Origin: Balneola sp.
GTDB lineage: Bacteria; Bacteroidota; Rhodothermia; Balneolales; Balneolaceae
Reading direction: 5' to 3'
NCBI GenBank assembly: GCA_017640785.1
Contig: JAEPPZ010000001.1
Location: 476,172 to 540,171, forward strand
DNA length: 64,000 nt
Made by a program: the position numbers and the translations under genes. The notes beneath the pieces are model-generated. The model had not been told where the DNA came from, did not search any database, and was given only the letters and a program-made list of their open reading frames with translations. Shown one piece after another: positions 8,241-17,660 of this stretch. Every line of letters starts with the position of its first letter. Position 1 is the first letter of the stretch.

Positions 8241-11200
8241 CTATTTGAGTTTCAAGTTCATTTTCTGCTTTTTTATCATTTCATCGCTGATCATATCATC
8301 CTTCGATTTTTCAGGTGACAAATATGAGTACATTGCCGGAATCACATAAAGTGTTAAAAAGCTACCGATGATCAATCCTCCGATCACCGCAATTCCCATT
8401 GATGTCCTGCTTTCTGCTCCTGCACCAAGAGCTAATGCTATCGGTAAGATTCCCAACACTGTTGAAATACTTGTCATCAGGATCGGACGGAAACGAGCAG
8501 CTGAGGCGTCCATAATTGCATCCATTATCGAAAGACCCTGAATCTGTCTTTGGTTTGCAAATTCTACAATAAGGATTCCGTTTTTAGTAACTAATCCGAT
8601 AAGCATGATCATACCAATTTGACTAAAAATATTCAGAGTTTGACCAAAGTACCACATACTTACCAAAGCTCCGGACAAAGCCAAAGGAACTGTAAGCATA
8701 ATGGTAAACGGATCTCTGAAACTTTCGAACTGCGCAGAAAGCACTAAGTAAACTAACAGAAGTGCCAGAAAGAAAATAAATAATAAGCTGGAAGAACTTT
8801 CTACGAAATCTCTGGACGGACCTGATAAACTGGTCGAAAAAGTGTCATCCAACACATTTTCAGCAATAATCTCCATGGCATCTATTCCATCCTGTATAGT
8901 TTTACCGGGAGCAAGCGCCGCCGATACAGTTGCTGAAGCATATCTGTTATATCTGTACAGTTGTGGCGGGCTACTTTGCTCAGCAACTTTCACAAGATTG
9001 TCCAGTTGGATCAAACTTCCGGAACTGTTTCTCACATACAGGCTTTTTAAATCAACAGGCTCGTTTCTGTTTTTTCTTTCTACCTGTCCGATTACCTGAT
9101 ATTGTTTTCCATTCATTATGAAAAAATCAAAACGCTGTCCACTTAACGAAAACTGTAATGTTTGAGCAATATCACGAACAGAAACTCCTAGATCCTGAGC
9201 GCGTTCGCGGTCAATTTCTACCTGTAGCTCGGGTTTGTTGAATTTCAGATCCACATCCTGATAAGTAAAAGCGGGGTCATTTCTAACCGCTTCCAGAAAA
9301 TCCGGGATTACACTTTTTAGTCGCTCAAAGTCCTGGTTTTGAAGAACGAACTGAACCGGTAAGCCTCCTCTGCTGCTCCCGATGGTTTGCTCCTGAGATA
9401 CGAAAGTCTGGGCTCCACTCAACAGTTTTACTTTTTCTGTCAGATCATTGGCTACATCATTTTGTGAGCGATCTCTAAGTTCCGGATCTTTTAGAATAGA
9501 AAAAGCAAAACCTGAGTTTACAGAACTTGAAGCGCCGAAGCCCGGCGAGGTTACTGAAATAACAGATTTTGTTTCCGGGATACTATCCTGAACCAAAGTC
9601 ACCAAACGATCCATGTAATTATCCATGTACTCGTAAGAAGCTCCTTCCGGGGCTTGGGCAAACATCCTGACACGGCTTCGGTCTTCTAAAGGAGCCGTTT
9701 CCTGAGGAAGCGTACTCATCAACAAATAGATCAATCCGCCACTGGCTAAAATAGTTAGAGGAGCTAGCCACCTTCTTTTCATAAAAGATTGCAAAGAGTT
9801 TTTATAAGCTTTATTCATTTTAATAAAGAACGGCTCTGTTGCAGCATAGAATCTATTCTGCTTTTCCCTTTTCTTTAACAACTTGGTTGACAGCATAGGA
9901 GTTAACGAAAGTGCAACAAAGGAAGAAATCATAACAGCTCCGGCAATTACAACACCGAACTCCCTGAATAAGCGACCGGTAATTCCACCTAAAAACAGAA
10001 TCGGCATAAATACTGAAACCAAGGCCGCAGTGGTAGCAATTACGGCAAAGAATATCTCTTTGGAACCCAATATTCCCGCCATCATGGGTTGTTGCCCGCT
10101 TTCTATTTTTGAATAAATATTTTCCAGTACCACAATTGCATCATCTACCACTAAACCAATAGCTAATACAATAGCTAACAATGTTAATACATTGATCGAA
10201 AACCCGGCTAAATACATGATAAAGAACGAACCGATAAGAGCGATCGGAATTACCAATACAGGTATTATAGTAGTACGCCAGTCTCTCAGAAACAGAAAAA
10301 TAACTGCTATCACCAGAAAGAAAGCAACGAAAATAGTTTGTTTTACTTCATCTATAGAAGCCCGAACATATGTTGTAGAATCAAAGCCAATTGCTGTTTC
10401 AATATCAGCGGGAAGGTCTTTTTTGATGTTTTCTGCTCTTCTGTAGAACTCATCTGCAATATCGATCTGATTAGCTCCGGGCTGCGGAATTAAAACCACT
10501 CCAACCATTGGAACACCATCTCTTTTTAAGATAGTGCGTTCATTCTGGGGACCTAGCTCTGCATACCCAATATCTCGCAATTTTATTGTACTTCCTGCTG
10601 TCTTCTTGACGATCAGATCATTGAATTCGTCAACATTCGTGATCCGTCCCATTGTTCGGACCGTTAGCTCGGTGAGATTCCCTTCAATTCTTCCCGAAGG
10701 CAATTCCACATTCTCACTCGTCAAAGCATTTCTGACATCGATCGGCGTTAAGTTATATGCAGCCAGTTTCATCGGGTCTAACCATAATCTCATCGAATAG
10801 GTTTTGTCTCCCCAGATCTGAACATTACTTACTCCCGGAATGGTTTGTACACGTTCTTTAAAATAATTCTCAGCCACTTCAGAAAGCTGCAACAGATTCC
10901 TGGAATCACTTTTGATGTTGAAGAACAGAATAGGGCTGGCGTCTGCATCAGCTTTAGAAACGATAGGTGGATCAGCATCAGGAGGAATATTCCCAACCGC
11001 TCTGGATACTCTGGATCGAACATCGTTTGTTGCTGTTTCCAGATCCACATCCAGGTCGAATTCAACCGTTACAGTACTTCTTCCTTCCCTGCTTACCGAA
11101 GTAAGATTCTTGATTCCCGCAATTCCGTTAATTTGATCTTCAAGAGGTTCTGTAATTTGAGATTCTATAACCTCTGCATTTGCTCCGATATAACTGGTAC

Positions 11201-11342
11201 TAACAGTAACAATAGGCGGATCAACCGCAGGATATTCTCTGATCGGCAGATAATTAAATCCGATTATACCGAACAAGACAATTACAATTGAGAAAACAGT
11301 TGCTAAAACAGGTCTTCTAATGCTCAGTGAAGATAAACTCAT
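8241..11342 (-). CDS. RND efflux transporter permease subunit (HAE1-type)
   Basis: 1033 residues, the full length for an AcrB-like proton-driven inner-membrane pump. TM1 sits in the first 30 residues (LATVFSIVIVLFGIIGFNYLPIREYP). The TM4 proton-relay aspartates are in VDDAIVVLEN, and the second TM bundle has LIGLVTKNGILIVEFANQR. Two large periplasmic loops contain the porter/docking domains (PGVSNVQIWGDKTYSMRLWLDP and similar). All key features are intact. Translation is tightly linked with neighbours: 1-bp gaps to both the adaptor gene upstream and the tolC gene downstream. Substrate is unknown; the HAE1 family usually exports hydrophobic drugs or amphiphiles rather than metals. Confidence 0.96.
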   Translation of the reverse strand: MSLSSLSIRRPVLATVFSIVIVLFGIIGFNYLPIREYPAVDPPIVTVSTSYIGANAEVIESQITEPLEDQINGIAGIKNLTSVSREGRSTVTVEFDLDVDLETATNDVRSRVSRAVGNIPPDADPPIVSKADADASPILFFNIKSDSRNLLQLSEVAENYFKERVQTIPGVSNVQIWGDKTYSMRLWLDPMKLAAYNLTPIDVRNALTSENVELPSGRIEGNLTELTVRTMGRITNVDEFNDLIVKKTAGSTIKLRDIGYAELGPQNERTILKRDGVPMVGVVLIPQPGANQIDIADEFYRRAENIKKDLPADIETAIGFDSTTYVRASIDEVKQTIFVAFFLVIAVIFLFLRDWRTTIIPVLVIPIALIGSFFIMYLAGFSINVLTLLAIVLAIGLVVDDAIVVLENIYSKIESGQQPMMAGILGSKEIFFAVIATTAALVSVFMPILFLGGITGRLFREFGVVIAGAVMISSFVALSLTPMLSTKLLKKREKQNRFYAATEPFFIKMNKAYKNSLQSFMKRRWLAPLTILASGGLIYLLMSTLPQETAPLEDRSRVRMFAQAPEGASYEYMDNYMDRLVTLVQDSIPETKSVISVTSPGFGASSSVNSGFAFSILKDPELRDRSQNDVANDLTEKVKLLSGAQTFVSQEQTIGSSRGGLPVQFVLQNQDFERLKSVIPDFLEAVRNDPAFTYQDVDLKFNKPELQVEIDRERAQDLGVSVRDIAQTLQFSLSGQRFDFFIMNGKQYQVIGQVERKNRNEPVDLKSLYVRNSSGSLIQLDNLVKVAEQSSPPQLYRYNRYASATVSAALAPGKTIQDGIDAMEIIAENVLDDTFSTSLSGPSRDFVESSSSLLFIFFLALLLVYLVLSAQFESFRDPFTIMLTVPLALSGALVSMWYFGQTLNIFSQIGMIMLIGLVTKNGILIVEFANQRQIQGLSIMDAIMDASAARFRPILMTSISTVLGILPIALALGAGAESRTSMGIAVIGGLIIGSFLTLYVIPAMYSYLSPEKSKDDMISDEMIKKQKMNLKLK

Positions 11343-11343
11343 A

Positions 11344-12411
11344 TTATTCTCCGTTTACTTGCTTAACTGAAACCTGCATTTGCGGCCTTACCTGAAGCAG
11401 TCCCGTTGTTAAGACAGTATCTCCGATCTCAACACCTTCTGTGATTTGGATTTTAGACTCATTTCTTAAACCGGTAACCACACTTTGTGGATGCACTACC
11501 CCATCCTTCAACAAAAACACTTTCTGACCTTGTAACTCCGGAACCAGTGAAATTGTAGGGATCATTTTTGCATTTTCGATAGTTTGAAGTGTCAGTTCCA
11601 GATCAGCAAAAGCTCCCGGAAGCAGCTTACCTTCAGGATTAGAACTCCTCGCTCTTACTTGTAATGTTCTGGTTTCAGAATCAATTCTTGGTTCCTTGGC
11701 ATACACTTGAGCGACTAAAGTCTCTTCAATTCCCTGAACTGTAAATCTTACCTTATTACCTACTTCGATTTGTGCGGCATATCGCTCAGGAATAGAAAAA
11801 TCAATTTTGATAGGGTCAATATCCTGCAGAGTAGCAATTCTGGTATTCGGAGTTATGTAACTTCCATCGCTAACATATTTGAGTCCTAGTTTCCCTGTAA
11901 ATGGCGCTCTGATCTCTGTTTTTTCTATTTGTGCATTGATCAACGACACTTCTGCTCTTAGTACATTTACTTCATTTAAAGTAGCATCGTATTCTTCCTG
12001 ACTGATACCTCCTTTCTCAAGCAATTGCTTTTGACGCTTTTCCCGATCTTCAGCCAAATTCAATCTGAAATCAGCACGTTTTAACTGAGCTTTCAGTTCA
12101 CTGTCATTTATTTTTACGAGCAACTCCCCTTTTTTAACATCTTCTCCTTCTCGCAAATATATTTCCTGAATCAGTCCGGAGCTTTCACTGGCTAATTCCA
12201 CTTCTTCGTTTGAAGTCAGTGTACCTGTAGTAAATATTTTGTTCTCAACGATATCCGGTTTTACTATATATACTTCTACATTCAGAGGGGCGCTACTACC
12301 GGAATTATTTTGAGAAGCTGTCTCTGATGCTTTTAAATAATCCTTTACTTTTGGAAAAGCTAAAAGTCCCAACACTATAACTATTCCTGCTATGCTTGCT
12401 GCTCTTTTCAT
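11344..12411 (-). CDS. RND efflux periplasmic adaptor (membrane fusion protein)
   Basis: 355 residues. An N-terminal membrane anchor or signal (ASIAGIVIVLGLLAFPKV) is followed by the lipoyl half-motif (LASESSGLIQEIYLREGEDVKKGELL), a coiled-coil hairpin (residues about 105-160), the second lipoyl half (IEKTEIRAPFTGKLGLKYVSDG) and beta-barrel and membrane-proximal domains. It is the first gene of the adaptor-pump-TolC operon and joins the inner-membrane pump to the outer-membrane channel. No regulator gene is adjacent; the neighbour upstream is serS, 96 bp away on the same strand, so read-through from serS or a promoter in that gap is possible. Confidence 0.94.
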   Translation of the reverse strand: MKRAASIAGIVIVLGLLAFPKVKDYLKASETASQNNSGSSAPLNVEVYIVKPDIVENKIFTTGTLTSNEEVELASESSGLIQEIYLREGEDVKKGELLVKINDSELKAQLKRADFRLNLAEDREKRQKQLLEKGGISQEEYDATLNEVNVLRAEVSLINAQIEKTEIRAPFTGKLGLKYVSDGSYITPNTRIATLQDIDPIKIDFSIPERYAAQIEVGNKVRFTVQGIEETLVAQVYAKEPRIDSETRTLQVRARSSNPEGKLLPGAFADLELTLQTIENAKMIPTISLVPELQGQKVFLLKDGVVHPQSVVTGLRNESKIQITEGVEIGDTVLTTGLLQVRPQMQVSVKQVNGE

Positions 12412-12507
12412 TAAGTCATCAATTTATTGTTAGTCAAATAAAGATAACTCTATTATTCGGAGAAGCATTCTTAAGCAATGCAAAGCCTTGTAAAACCCTG
12501 AATCTAT

Positions 12508-13776
12508 TTACAGGTAATCACGACCGATAAATCCTTTCAGAACTTCAGGAACTCTAACTTTTCCGTTCTCTTCCTGATATGCTTCCAAAATAGCAGATAC
12601 CACTCTCGGTAGTGCTAAAGCTGAACCGTTGAGCGTGTGAGTCATCTCAATTTTTTTCTCTCCTTTTCTGTAACGAAGTTGCATTCTTCTGGCTTGGAAA
12701 CTCTCAAAATTGGAACAAGAACTAACTTCCAGCCATCGCTGTTGACCCGGGCTCCAAACCTCAAGATCATATTTCTTACTTTGCGTAAAGCCCATATCGC
12801 CTGTACACATCAATAAAGTTCTGTATGGAAGCTCCAAAGCTTGCAGCAGTTTTTCAGAATGTTCTCTTAGACTCTCCAGTTCTTCGTAAGACGTCTCAGG
12901 CTTTACGATCTTTACCAGTTCAACTTTATCAAATTGGTGAAGACGATTCAATCCACGAACATCCTTTCCGTAAGAACCTGCTTCTCTTCTCCAGCAGGGA
13001 GTATAGCAAACGTATTTCACGGGCAATTCACTTTCGGAAAGTATCTCATCTCTGTGAAAATTAGTAACCGGAACTTCAGCAGTTGGAATGGCGAAAAACT
13101 CATCTCTCGGGATCACATACATCATGTCTTCCTTATCAGGAATTTGTCCTGTGCCGCGAGCTGAATCTTCGTTTACAAAATAAGGAGCCTGCAGTTCAGT
13201 ATAACCAGCATTTCCTGCTTCATTTATGAAATAGTTAATCAAAGCACGTTGAAGCTGAGCAACCGGACCGACGTAAAACGGAAATCCTGCACCTGTAACT
13301 TTTACTCCTCTTTCAAAATCTACCCATCCGTATCGTTCAGTAATTTCCCAATGCGGTTTTCTCCACTCTTCTTTATTGGGTTCTCCCCATGTATCAAATG
13401 TTTCGTTATCCTCTTCTTTGGAACCAATAGGAACAGAAGGGTGCGCAACATTCGGAATTTTAAGAAGCATATTTTCTCTTTCTTCAGCCAGAACTTTTAA
13501 TTCTTCTTCAAGCTCCTTTACATCTTCTTTAAGTTGTGATGTTTCAGCAATGATTGCCTGAGCTTCTTCCTTTTTACCCTGGCCCATCAATGCTCCGATC
13601 TGCTTAGCCTTGGCATTACTTTCAGTTCTTATTTCATCTACTTTTTGAACAAGAGTTCTCCACTGCTCATCTTTTTCAATTACTTCATCAACCAAAGAAT
13701 TTGACTTCTCTCCTTTATTGAGCATTCCTTGCTTTACGGCTTCTTTGTTTTCTTTGATGAACTGGATATCTAACAT
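12508..13776 (-). CDS. serS: Seryl-tRNA synthetase
   Basis: 422 residues. It charges tRNA-Ser (and tRNA-Sec where present) with serine. The first ~110 residues form the long antiparallel coiled-coil arm that grips the tRNA variable loop (LVQKVDEIRTESNAKAKQIG... LKEDVKELEEELKVLAEERENML). The class II core shows motif 2 (CWRREAGSYGKDVRGLNRLHQFDKVE) and motif 3 (MTHTLNGSALALPRVVSAILE). The length and motifs are entirely typical. It is divergent from the Lrp-type regulator gene, with 170 bp between the two starts that should contain both promoters. Confidence 0.98.
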   Translation of the reverse strand: MLDIQFIKENKEAVKQGMLNKGEKSNSLVDEVIEKDEQWRTLVQKVDEIRTESNAKAKQIGALMGQGKKEEAQAIIAETSQLKEDVKELEEELKVLAEERENMLLKIPNVAHPSVPIGSKEEDNETFDTWGEPNKEEWRKPHWEITERYGWVDFERGVKVTGAGFPFYVGPVAQLQRALINYFINEAGNAGYTELQAPYFVNEDSARGTGQIPDKEDMMYVIPRDEFFAIPTAEVPVTNFHRDEILSESELPVKYVCYTPCWRREAGSYGKDVRGLNRLHQFDKVELVKIVKPETSYEELESLREHSEKLLQALELPYRTLLMCTGDMGFTQSKKYDLEVWSPGQQRWLEVSSCSNFESFQARRMQLRYRKGEKKIEMTHTLNGSALALPRVVSAILEAYQEENGKVRVPEVLKGFIGRDYL

Positions 13777-13946
13777 TTGATCGGTTATTTAAAAGTTTGC
13801 GTTCAAAGATAAGACCTATTCTAATCTTCCTGAATCTTTTTTTAAAATTTCATCCCGGAAAAAATAATATCACTTTACTTATTGAAAACTTAAATTTTTA
13901 AGGATATCATACTCATTACAAATAATATTTAAGTTTATCAGTTAAA

Positions 13947-14426
13947 ATGAGTCATTTATTAGATGATATCGATATTTCGATACTCAACCACCTCCAGGAA
14001 AATGGTCGCGCCCAGAGAAATCAAATTGCAGAATTAGTTGGACTGTCTGTGCCTTCTGTCTCTGAGAGAATGAGAAAACTAGAAGAACGTGGATTGATCA
14101 CTGAATATAATGCCATTCTGAATTCTAAAGATTTTCATTTTGATATTACTGCATTCATGTTTGTGGAAGTTGACGGTTCAGAGCATTACCCCATTTTTGT
14201 GGAAAAAGCCCAACAAGAAAAAGAAATCCTGGAATGTCATTCCATTACCGGCGATGGTTCTCATTTTCTAAAAGTACGAACAAAGAATACCGGTTCTTTT
14301 GAGCGTTTACTTTCTCGTATTCAGGCATGGAAAGGCGTAAAAAAAACAAGGTCAAACCTTGTGCTTTCCAGTTTTAAAGAAACCAGAGCTTTACCTATAG
14401 AACAGGCTACTGAACTAATGAAATAG
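13947..14426 (+). CDS. Lrp/AsnC family transcriptional regulator
   Basis: 159 residues. The N-terminal winged HTH spans residues about 6-60 (DIDISILNHLQENGRAQRNQ, then IAELVGLSVPSVSERMRKLE as recognition helix). The C-terminal half is a RAM/ligand-binding domain (residues about 70-145) with the family pattern V-x2-C-x3-TGDGSHFLKVRT. Such proteins bind amino acids as octamers and regulate amino-acid metabolism. Target genes cannot be read from the sequence; the divergent serS and the downstream sigma-54 activator are candidates only by position. Confidence 0.92.
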   Translation: MSHLLDDIDISILNHLQENGRAQRNQIAELVGLSVPSVSERMRKLEERGLITEYNAILNSKDFHFDITAFMFVEVDGSEHYPIFVEKAQQEKEILECHSITGDGSHFLKVRTKNTGSFERLLSRIQAWKGVKKTRSNLVLSSFKETRALPIEQATELMK

Positions 14427-14513
14427 CTCTCAAAATTTATTGAGATTAAAGTTACTTGGTAATGCATTAATCGTTAAATTTACGTCAAAATGACAGACGA
14501 AATTATATAGTTA

Positions 14514-15815
14514 ATGGACCGCGAAGTATTTCAGGAACAATTTGGGCTATTAGGAACTTCTCAGGAAATGCGCCATGTGATCGATAAGATCATGCAGGTT
14601 GCAAAAACTGATATTAGTGTACTGCTTCAAGGAGAAAGTGGTGTCGGTAAAGATGTTACAGCCCGCGCTATTCATGCTTTAAGCGAGCGTAAAAGAAATA
14701 ACCTTATCATTGTTAATTGTGGAGCCATTCCCGAAGGCATCATTGAAAGTGAGCTTTTTGGTCATGAAAAAGGTGCTTTTACAGGCGCAAATGAAAGCCG
14801 TGAGGGCTATTTTGAGAAAGCCAATGGCGGAACCATCTTCCTTGATGAAATTGGCGATACTCCGAAAAATGTTCAGGTTAAACTATTGCGTGTACTTGAA
14901 AACGGGGAATTCTTTCGTGTTGGATCAAGTAAAGTTCAAACTACTGATGTCCGTGTAATTGCAGCTACCAATCTGAATCTTTGGAAACTTGTTCAGGATG
15001 GTTCATTCAGAGAAGATCTCTACTATCGATTAGACACTGTTCAAATTCATCTTCCCGCTCTCCGTGAAAGACAGGAAGACGTTGTTCCTATATTCAGAAA
15101 GTTTGTTCAGGAATTCTCAGCAAAGTATGATTCCGTATTCAAAGGATTTTCTGATGAAGCCAGAGAATTACTTATCTCCTATCGTTGGCCCGGAAATATC
15201 AGAGAGCTGAAAAATGTAGCTGAACAACTTGTTGTACTTGAAAAATCTCAATTCATAGATGTAGAACGTTTACAGAAATATCTAAAGGGAAGGCAACGAC
15301 AAGGCTCTGCTGATAACTTACCAATGATTCCGAATGGTGAGGAAAAAAGATCCGACTCTCAGAATGATTTTGAAAGAAGAGATCGTGAACTGGTTTATCG
15401 AGCTTTAGTTGAATTGCGAACAGACATCTCTGATGTGAAGAAAATGCTTGCTAACTTTATGTACTCAAGTATGTCGAGCAAAGACATTAAAGCTTTGCCT
15501 CCGGCCTTACAAAGCAACATGGAAGAATCTGATGTTTCTGAAATGAAAATTAATCTTAACGAGCATGCGACTCTAGGGATGCATGAGATGCCCGGAGATG
15601 AAACTAAAGATGAGAACGAAGTTCTGGAAAGCGAACAATCTGCATTGGTTAATTTCTTTGGTGGTGACGAGATACCTTCTATAGAAGCAACTGAACAATT
15701 CTTAATAAAACAAGCTTTGGACAGATTTGACGGAAACAGAAGAAAAGCATCCGAGACTTTAGGGATCAGTGAGCGAACACTTTACAGAAAACTAGATCAA
15801 TACGGACTTGCATAA
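14514..15815 (+). CDS. Sigma-54 interacting transcriptional activator without a receiver domain
   Basis: 433 residues. The AAA+ activator domain begins almost at the N-terminus: Walker A GESGVGKD (40-47), the sigma-54 contact loop GAFTGA (87-92), Walker B GGTIFLDEIG (105-114) and the arginine-finger region (FREDLYYRL). The C-terminus is a Fis-type HTH (NRRKASETLGISERTLYRKL). There is no receiver, GAF or PAS domain at the N-terminus, so activity must be controlled by another protein or by abundance, as with PspF. The 130-residue linker between the AAA+ and HTH domains is poorly conserved and acidic. The last 8 bp overlap the lptE start, implying translational coupling with an envelope-assembly gene. 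Confidence 0.93.
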   Translation: MDREVFQEQFGLLGTSQEMRHVIDKIMQVAKTDISVLLQGESGVGKDVTARAIHALSERKRNNLIIVNCGAIPEGIIESELFGHEKGAFTGANESREGYFEKANGGTIFLDEIGDTPKNVQVKLLRVLENGEFFRVGSSKVQTTDVRVIAATNLNLWKLVQDGSFREDLYYRLDTVQIHLPALRERQEDVVPIFRKFVQEFSAKYDSVFKGFSDEARELLISYRWPGNIRELKNVAEQLVVLEKSQFIDVERLQKYLKGRQRQGSADNLPMIPNGEEKRSDSQNDFERRDRELVYRALVELRTDISDVKKMLANFMYSSMSSKDIKALPPALQSNMEESDVSEMKINLNEHATLGMHEMPGDETKDENEVLESEQSALVNFFGGDEIPSIEATEQFLIKQALDRFDGNRRKASETLGISERTLYRKLDQYGLA

Positions 15816-16314
15816 AATTATAATCATATCATTCTTAGCTTTTATTTCTTTTTCAAGTTGTTTGAGATATAGTTTTACAGGAGCATCTATTCCTCCCGGA
15901 GTAAACACCATATACATACCTTTTTTTGCTGACAGATCCAGAAGTGGGCTTGGAGATTTGAGTGATCGATTAAATCGAATCCTTATTGATCGTTTCATCA
16001 ATCAAAGCAAATTACAACTTGCAAGCTCTGAAGAAGATGCCGATGCCATTCTGGATGGGTTTATATCAAGCTACAGTAACAGACCTTTTAGTATAGGTGG
16101 AAATGAACAAGCAGATCAGAATCAGGTACAAATTACTGTAAGCGCTAGTTTTTTATACACTAAAAATAGTGAACCGGAATGGGACAAACCCTTTAACGGC
16201 TCTTTCACATTTGATCCAACCGAAGATCCTATTTCGGGTGAACAAAGCGCCGCTGATGAAGCTCTTGAACAAATTGCTAATAGTATGTTCAACGACGCGG
16301 TAAGTAATTGGTAA
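15808..16314 (+). CDS. lptE: LptE family LPS-assembly lipoprotein
   Basis: 168 residues. The N-terminus is a lipoprotein signal (IIIISFLAFISFSSC, lipobox ending at the cysteine), then the LptE-type sequence YSFTGASIPPGVNTIYIPFF, a helical DRLNRILIDRFINQSKLQL and beta strands. LptE plugs the LptD barrel and helps place lipopolysaccharide in the outer leaflet. The only usable start in this frame is the TTG at 15808, which overlaps the sigma-54 activator stop by 8 bp; no ATG is available before the lipobox. The rare start and overlap suggest translation depends on the preceding gene. The call rests on pattern and on the sigma-54 activator/lptE neighbourhood seen in Bacteroidota. Confidence 0.82.
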   Translation: MHKIIIISFLAFISFSSCLRYSFTGASIPPGVNTIYIPFFADRSRSGLGDLSDRLNRILIDRFINQSKLQLASSEEDADAILDGFISSYSNRPFSIGGNEQADQNQVQITVSASFLYTKNSEPEWDKPFNGSFTFDPTEDPISGEQSAADEALEQIANSMFNDAVSNW

Positions 16315-16361
16315 TGCTTTTGAATCTAAGATCATCATAGCGTATTATTGCAAACCTAATA

Positions 16362-16967
16362 ATGGCAGAATTACCTTTCAACATACCACAGTCGCTGCGT
16401 TCTTTTAATGAACGGTTTGAAAAAAACCCTAAAACAGGGATTACCAAATTAAGCAGGCATCTTAAAAAAAGAGGTCCCGATGCTGTCGGGCATTTTCTAT
16501 TAGCTTGGTTTTATCATTTAGATGATCAAAATTCCCTGGCTATAAAAGAGGCTTTAAAGGCAAAAACATTTGCCCCCGGAAGCCCCTTGATGGAACATCT
16601 GCATTATTTTTTGGTTCATCCGGAAAAATTTGAAGCTGCTGTTCCGGTAAAAAGTTATTCCTCGTCAAAAAAACTGAATCAATCGAACAGAAAGTCTCCG
16701 ATCCTGGATTTGGATAGTTTGATCGCCATGCTTGAGGCAGTAGAATCCAAAAGAATTAAAATTCCTGCTGAGGGAGAACCGTTTGATGATACTGACCTGG
16801 CGAAACAAGCTGAAGCTGTAGACGATATTATATCAGAAACACTTGCGAAGATTCATGTTGTTCAGGGAAAGAAACAACAAGCGATTGAAATGTATAATCA
16901 GCTAAAAGAAATCAATCCCGATAAAGCTGAACATTATCAGGCTGAGATCGAAAAAATAGACAAGTAA
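16362..16967 (+). CDS. Hypothetical protein with a C-terminal TPR-like segment
   Basis: 201 residues, no signal peptide, so cytoplasmic. The first ~85 residues are helical (LRSFNERFEKNPKTGITKLSRHLKKRG and LAIKEALKAKTFAPGSP resemble TPR helices). A polar linker (SSSKKLNQSNRKSP) follows, and the last 50 residues give a recognisable TPR pair (ETLAKIHVVQGKKQQAIEMY, then NQLKEINPDKAEHY). It follows lptE by 47 bp on the same strand and could belong to that operon. TPR proteins mediate protein-protein contacts; no specific function can be assigned. Confidence 0.7.
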   Translation: MAELPFNIPQSLRSFNERFEKNPKTGITKLSRHLKKRGPDAVGHFLLAWFYHLDDQNSLAIKEALKAKTFAPGSPLMEHLHYFLVHPEKFEAAVPVKSYSSSKKLNQSNRKSPILDLDSLIAMLEAVESKRIKIPAEGEPFDDTDLAKQAEAVDDIISETLAKIHVVQGKKQQAIEMYNQLKEINPDKAEHYQAEIEKIDK

Positions 16968-16968
16968 G

Positions 16969-17598
16969 TTATCCCTTCACAAACGGATTATTCTCTTTCT
17001 CAGCTTCAATAGTAGTTACAGGTCCATGGCCTGGGTAAACCTTGGTATTTCCAGATAAAGTATACAGTTTTTCTTTAATGGATTGTTCCAACACTTCGAA
17101 ACTCCCTTGATACAAATCTGTTCGGCCAATACTCCCATTGAATAAAGCATCGCCTGCGATTACAAAACCCTCATCTTTAAAATAAAGTGAAGTATGATCG
17201 GGAGAGTGACCGGGAGTGTATAAACATTCAAACTCAAATCCTCCCACTTTAAATTTTTCATCTTTTGGTAGGGTTTCCGGAGTAAATGAAAATGCAACCT
17301 GATTAAGTCCGAACATAGTTGCCTGACTTCCAAAATTGTTCCAAAGAAAAAGATCATCTGTGTTCACGTACACTTTCACATCATAATCTTTTAGTACTCT
17401 TTGCAATCCCAAAACGTGATCTACGTGAGCATGCGTAAGTACTATTGCATCCAAAGTTACTTCTTTGAGAGCGCTCTGAAAGGATTGGTATTCTGTTTCG
17501 TTCGAGAATCCGGGATCGATAAGAATGGCAGAACCTTCCTGAATGAGCAAGTATGTGTTTTCTGCGAAAGGTCCTACTTCAAAAATTTTAATGTCCAT
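16969..17598 (-). CDS. MBL-fold metallo-hydrolase (glyoxalase II-like)
   Basis: 209 residues. The metal-binding signature THAHVDH (H56, H58, D60, H61) is followed by PGHSPDHTSLYF, AGDALFNGSIGRTDL and VYPGHGPVT, which supply the remaining histidine and aspartate ligands of the binuclear site. The layout matches the short GloB-like hydrolases common in bacteria, which act on glutathione or other thioesters, but this group is wide and the natural substrate is uncertain. Convergent with the preceding TPR-like gene (stops 1 bp apart). Confidence 0.88.
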   Translation of the reverse strand: MDIKIFEVGPFAENTYLLIQEGSAILIDPGFSNETEYQSFQSALKEVTLDAIVLTHAHVDHVLGLQRVLKDYDVKVYVNTDDLFLWNNFGSQATMFGLNQVAFSFTPETLPKDEKFKVGGFEFECLYTPGHSPDHTSLYFKDEGFVIAGDALFNGSIGRTDLYQGSFEVLEQSIKEKLYTLSGNTKVYPGHGPVTTIEAEKENNPFVKG

Positions 17599-17604
17599 AG
17601 ACGT

Positions 17605-17643
17605 ATATAAAAAAAGGATGCTACCAGTTACAGTGCATCCTTT
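17605..17643 (-). terminator. Rho-independent terminator after rpmE
   Basis: On the minus strand a 9-bp stem (AAAGGATGC paired with GCATCCTTT; 17635-17643 with 17613-17621) with a 13-base loop is followed by TTTTATATA. It lies just downstream of the L31 gene and upstream of the metallo-hydrolase start, so it separates the two. Confidence 0.85.
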
Positions 17644-17660
17644 AATTCAAAAAAATAAAC

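Noticed and set aside
10845..11291. 148-codon plus-strand frame inside the RND pump gene
   Set aside because: Shadow of a strongly conserved gene on the other strand; no family features.
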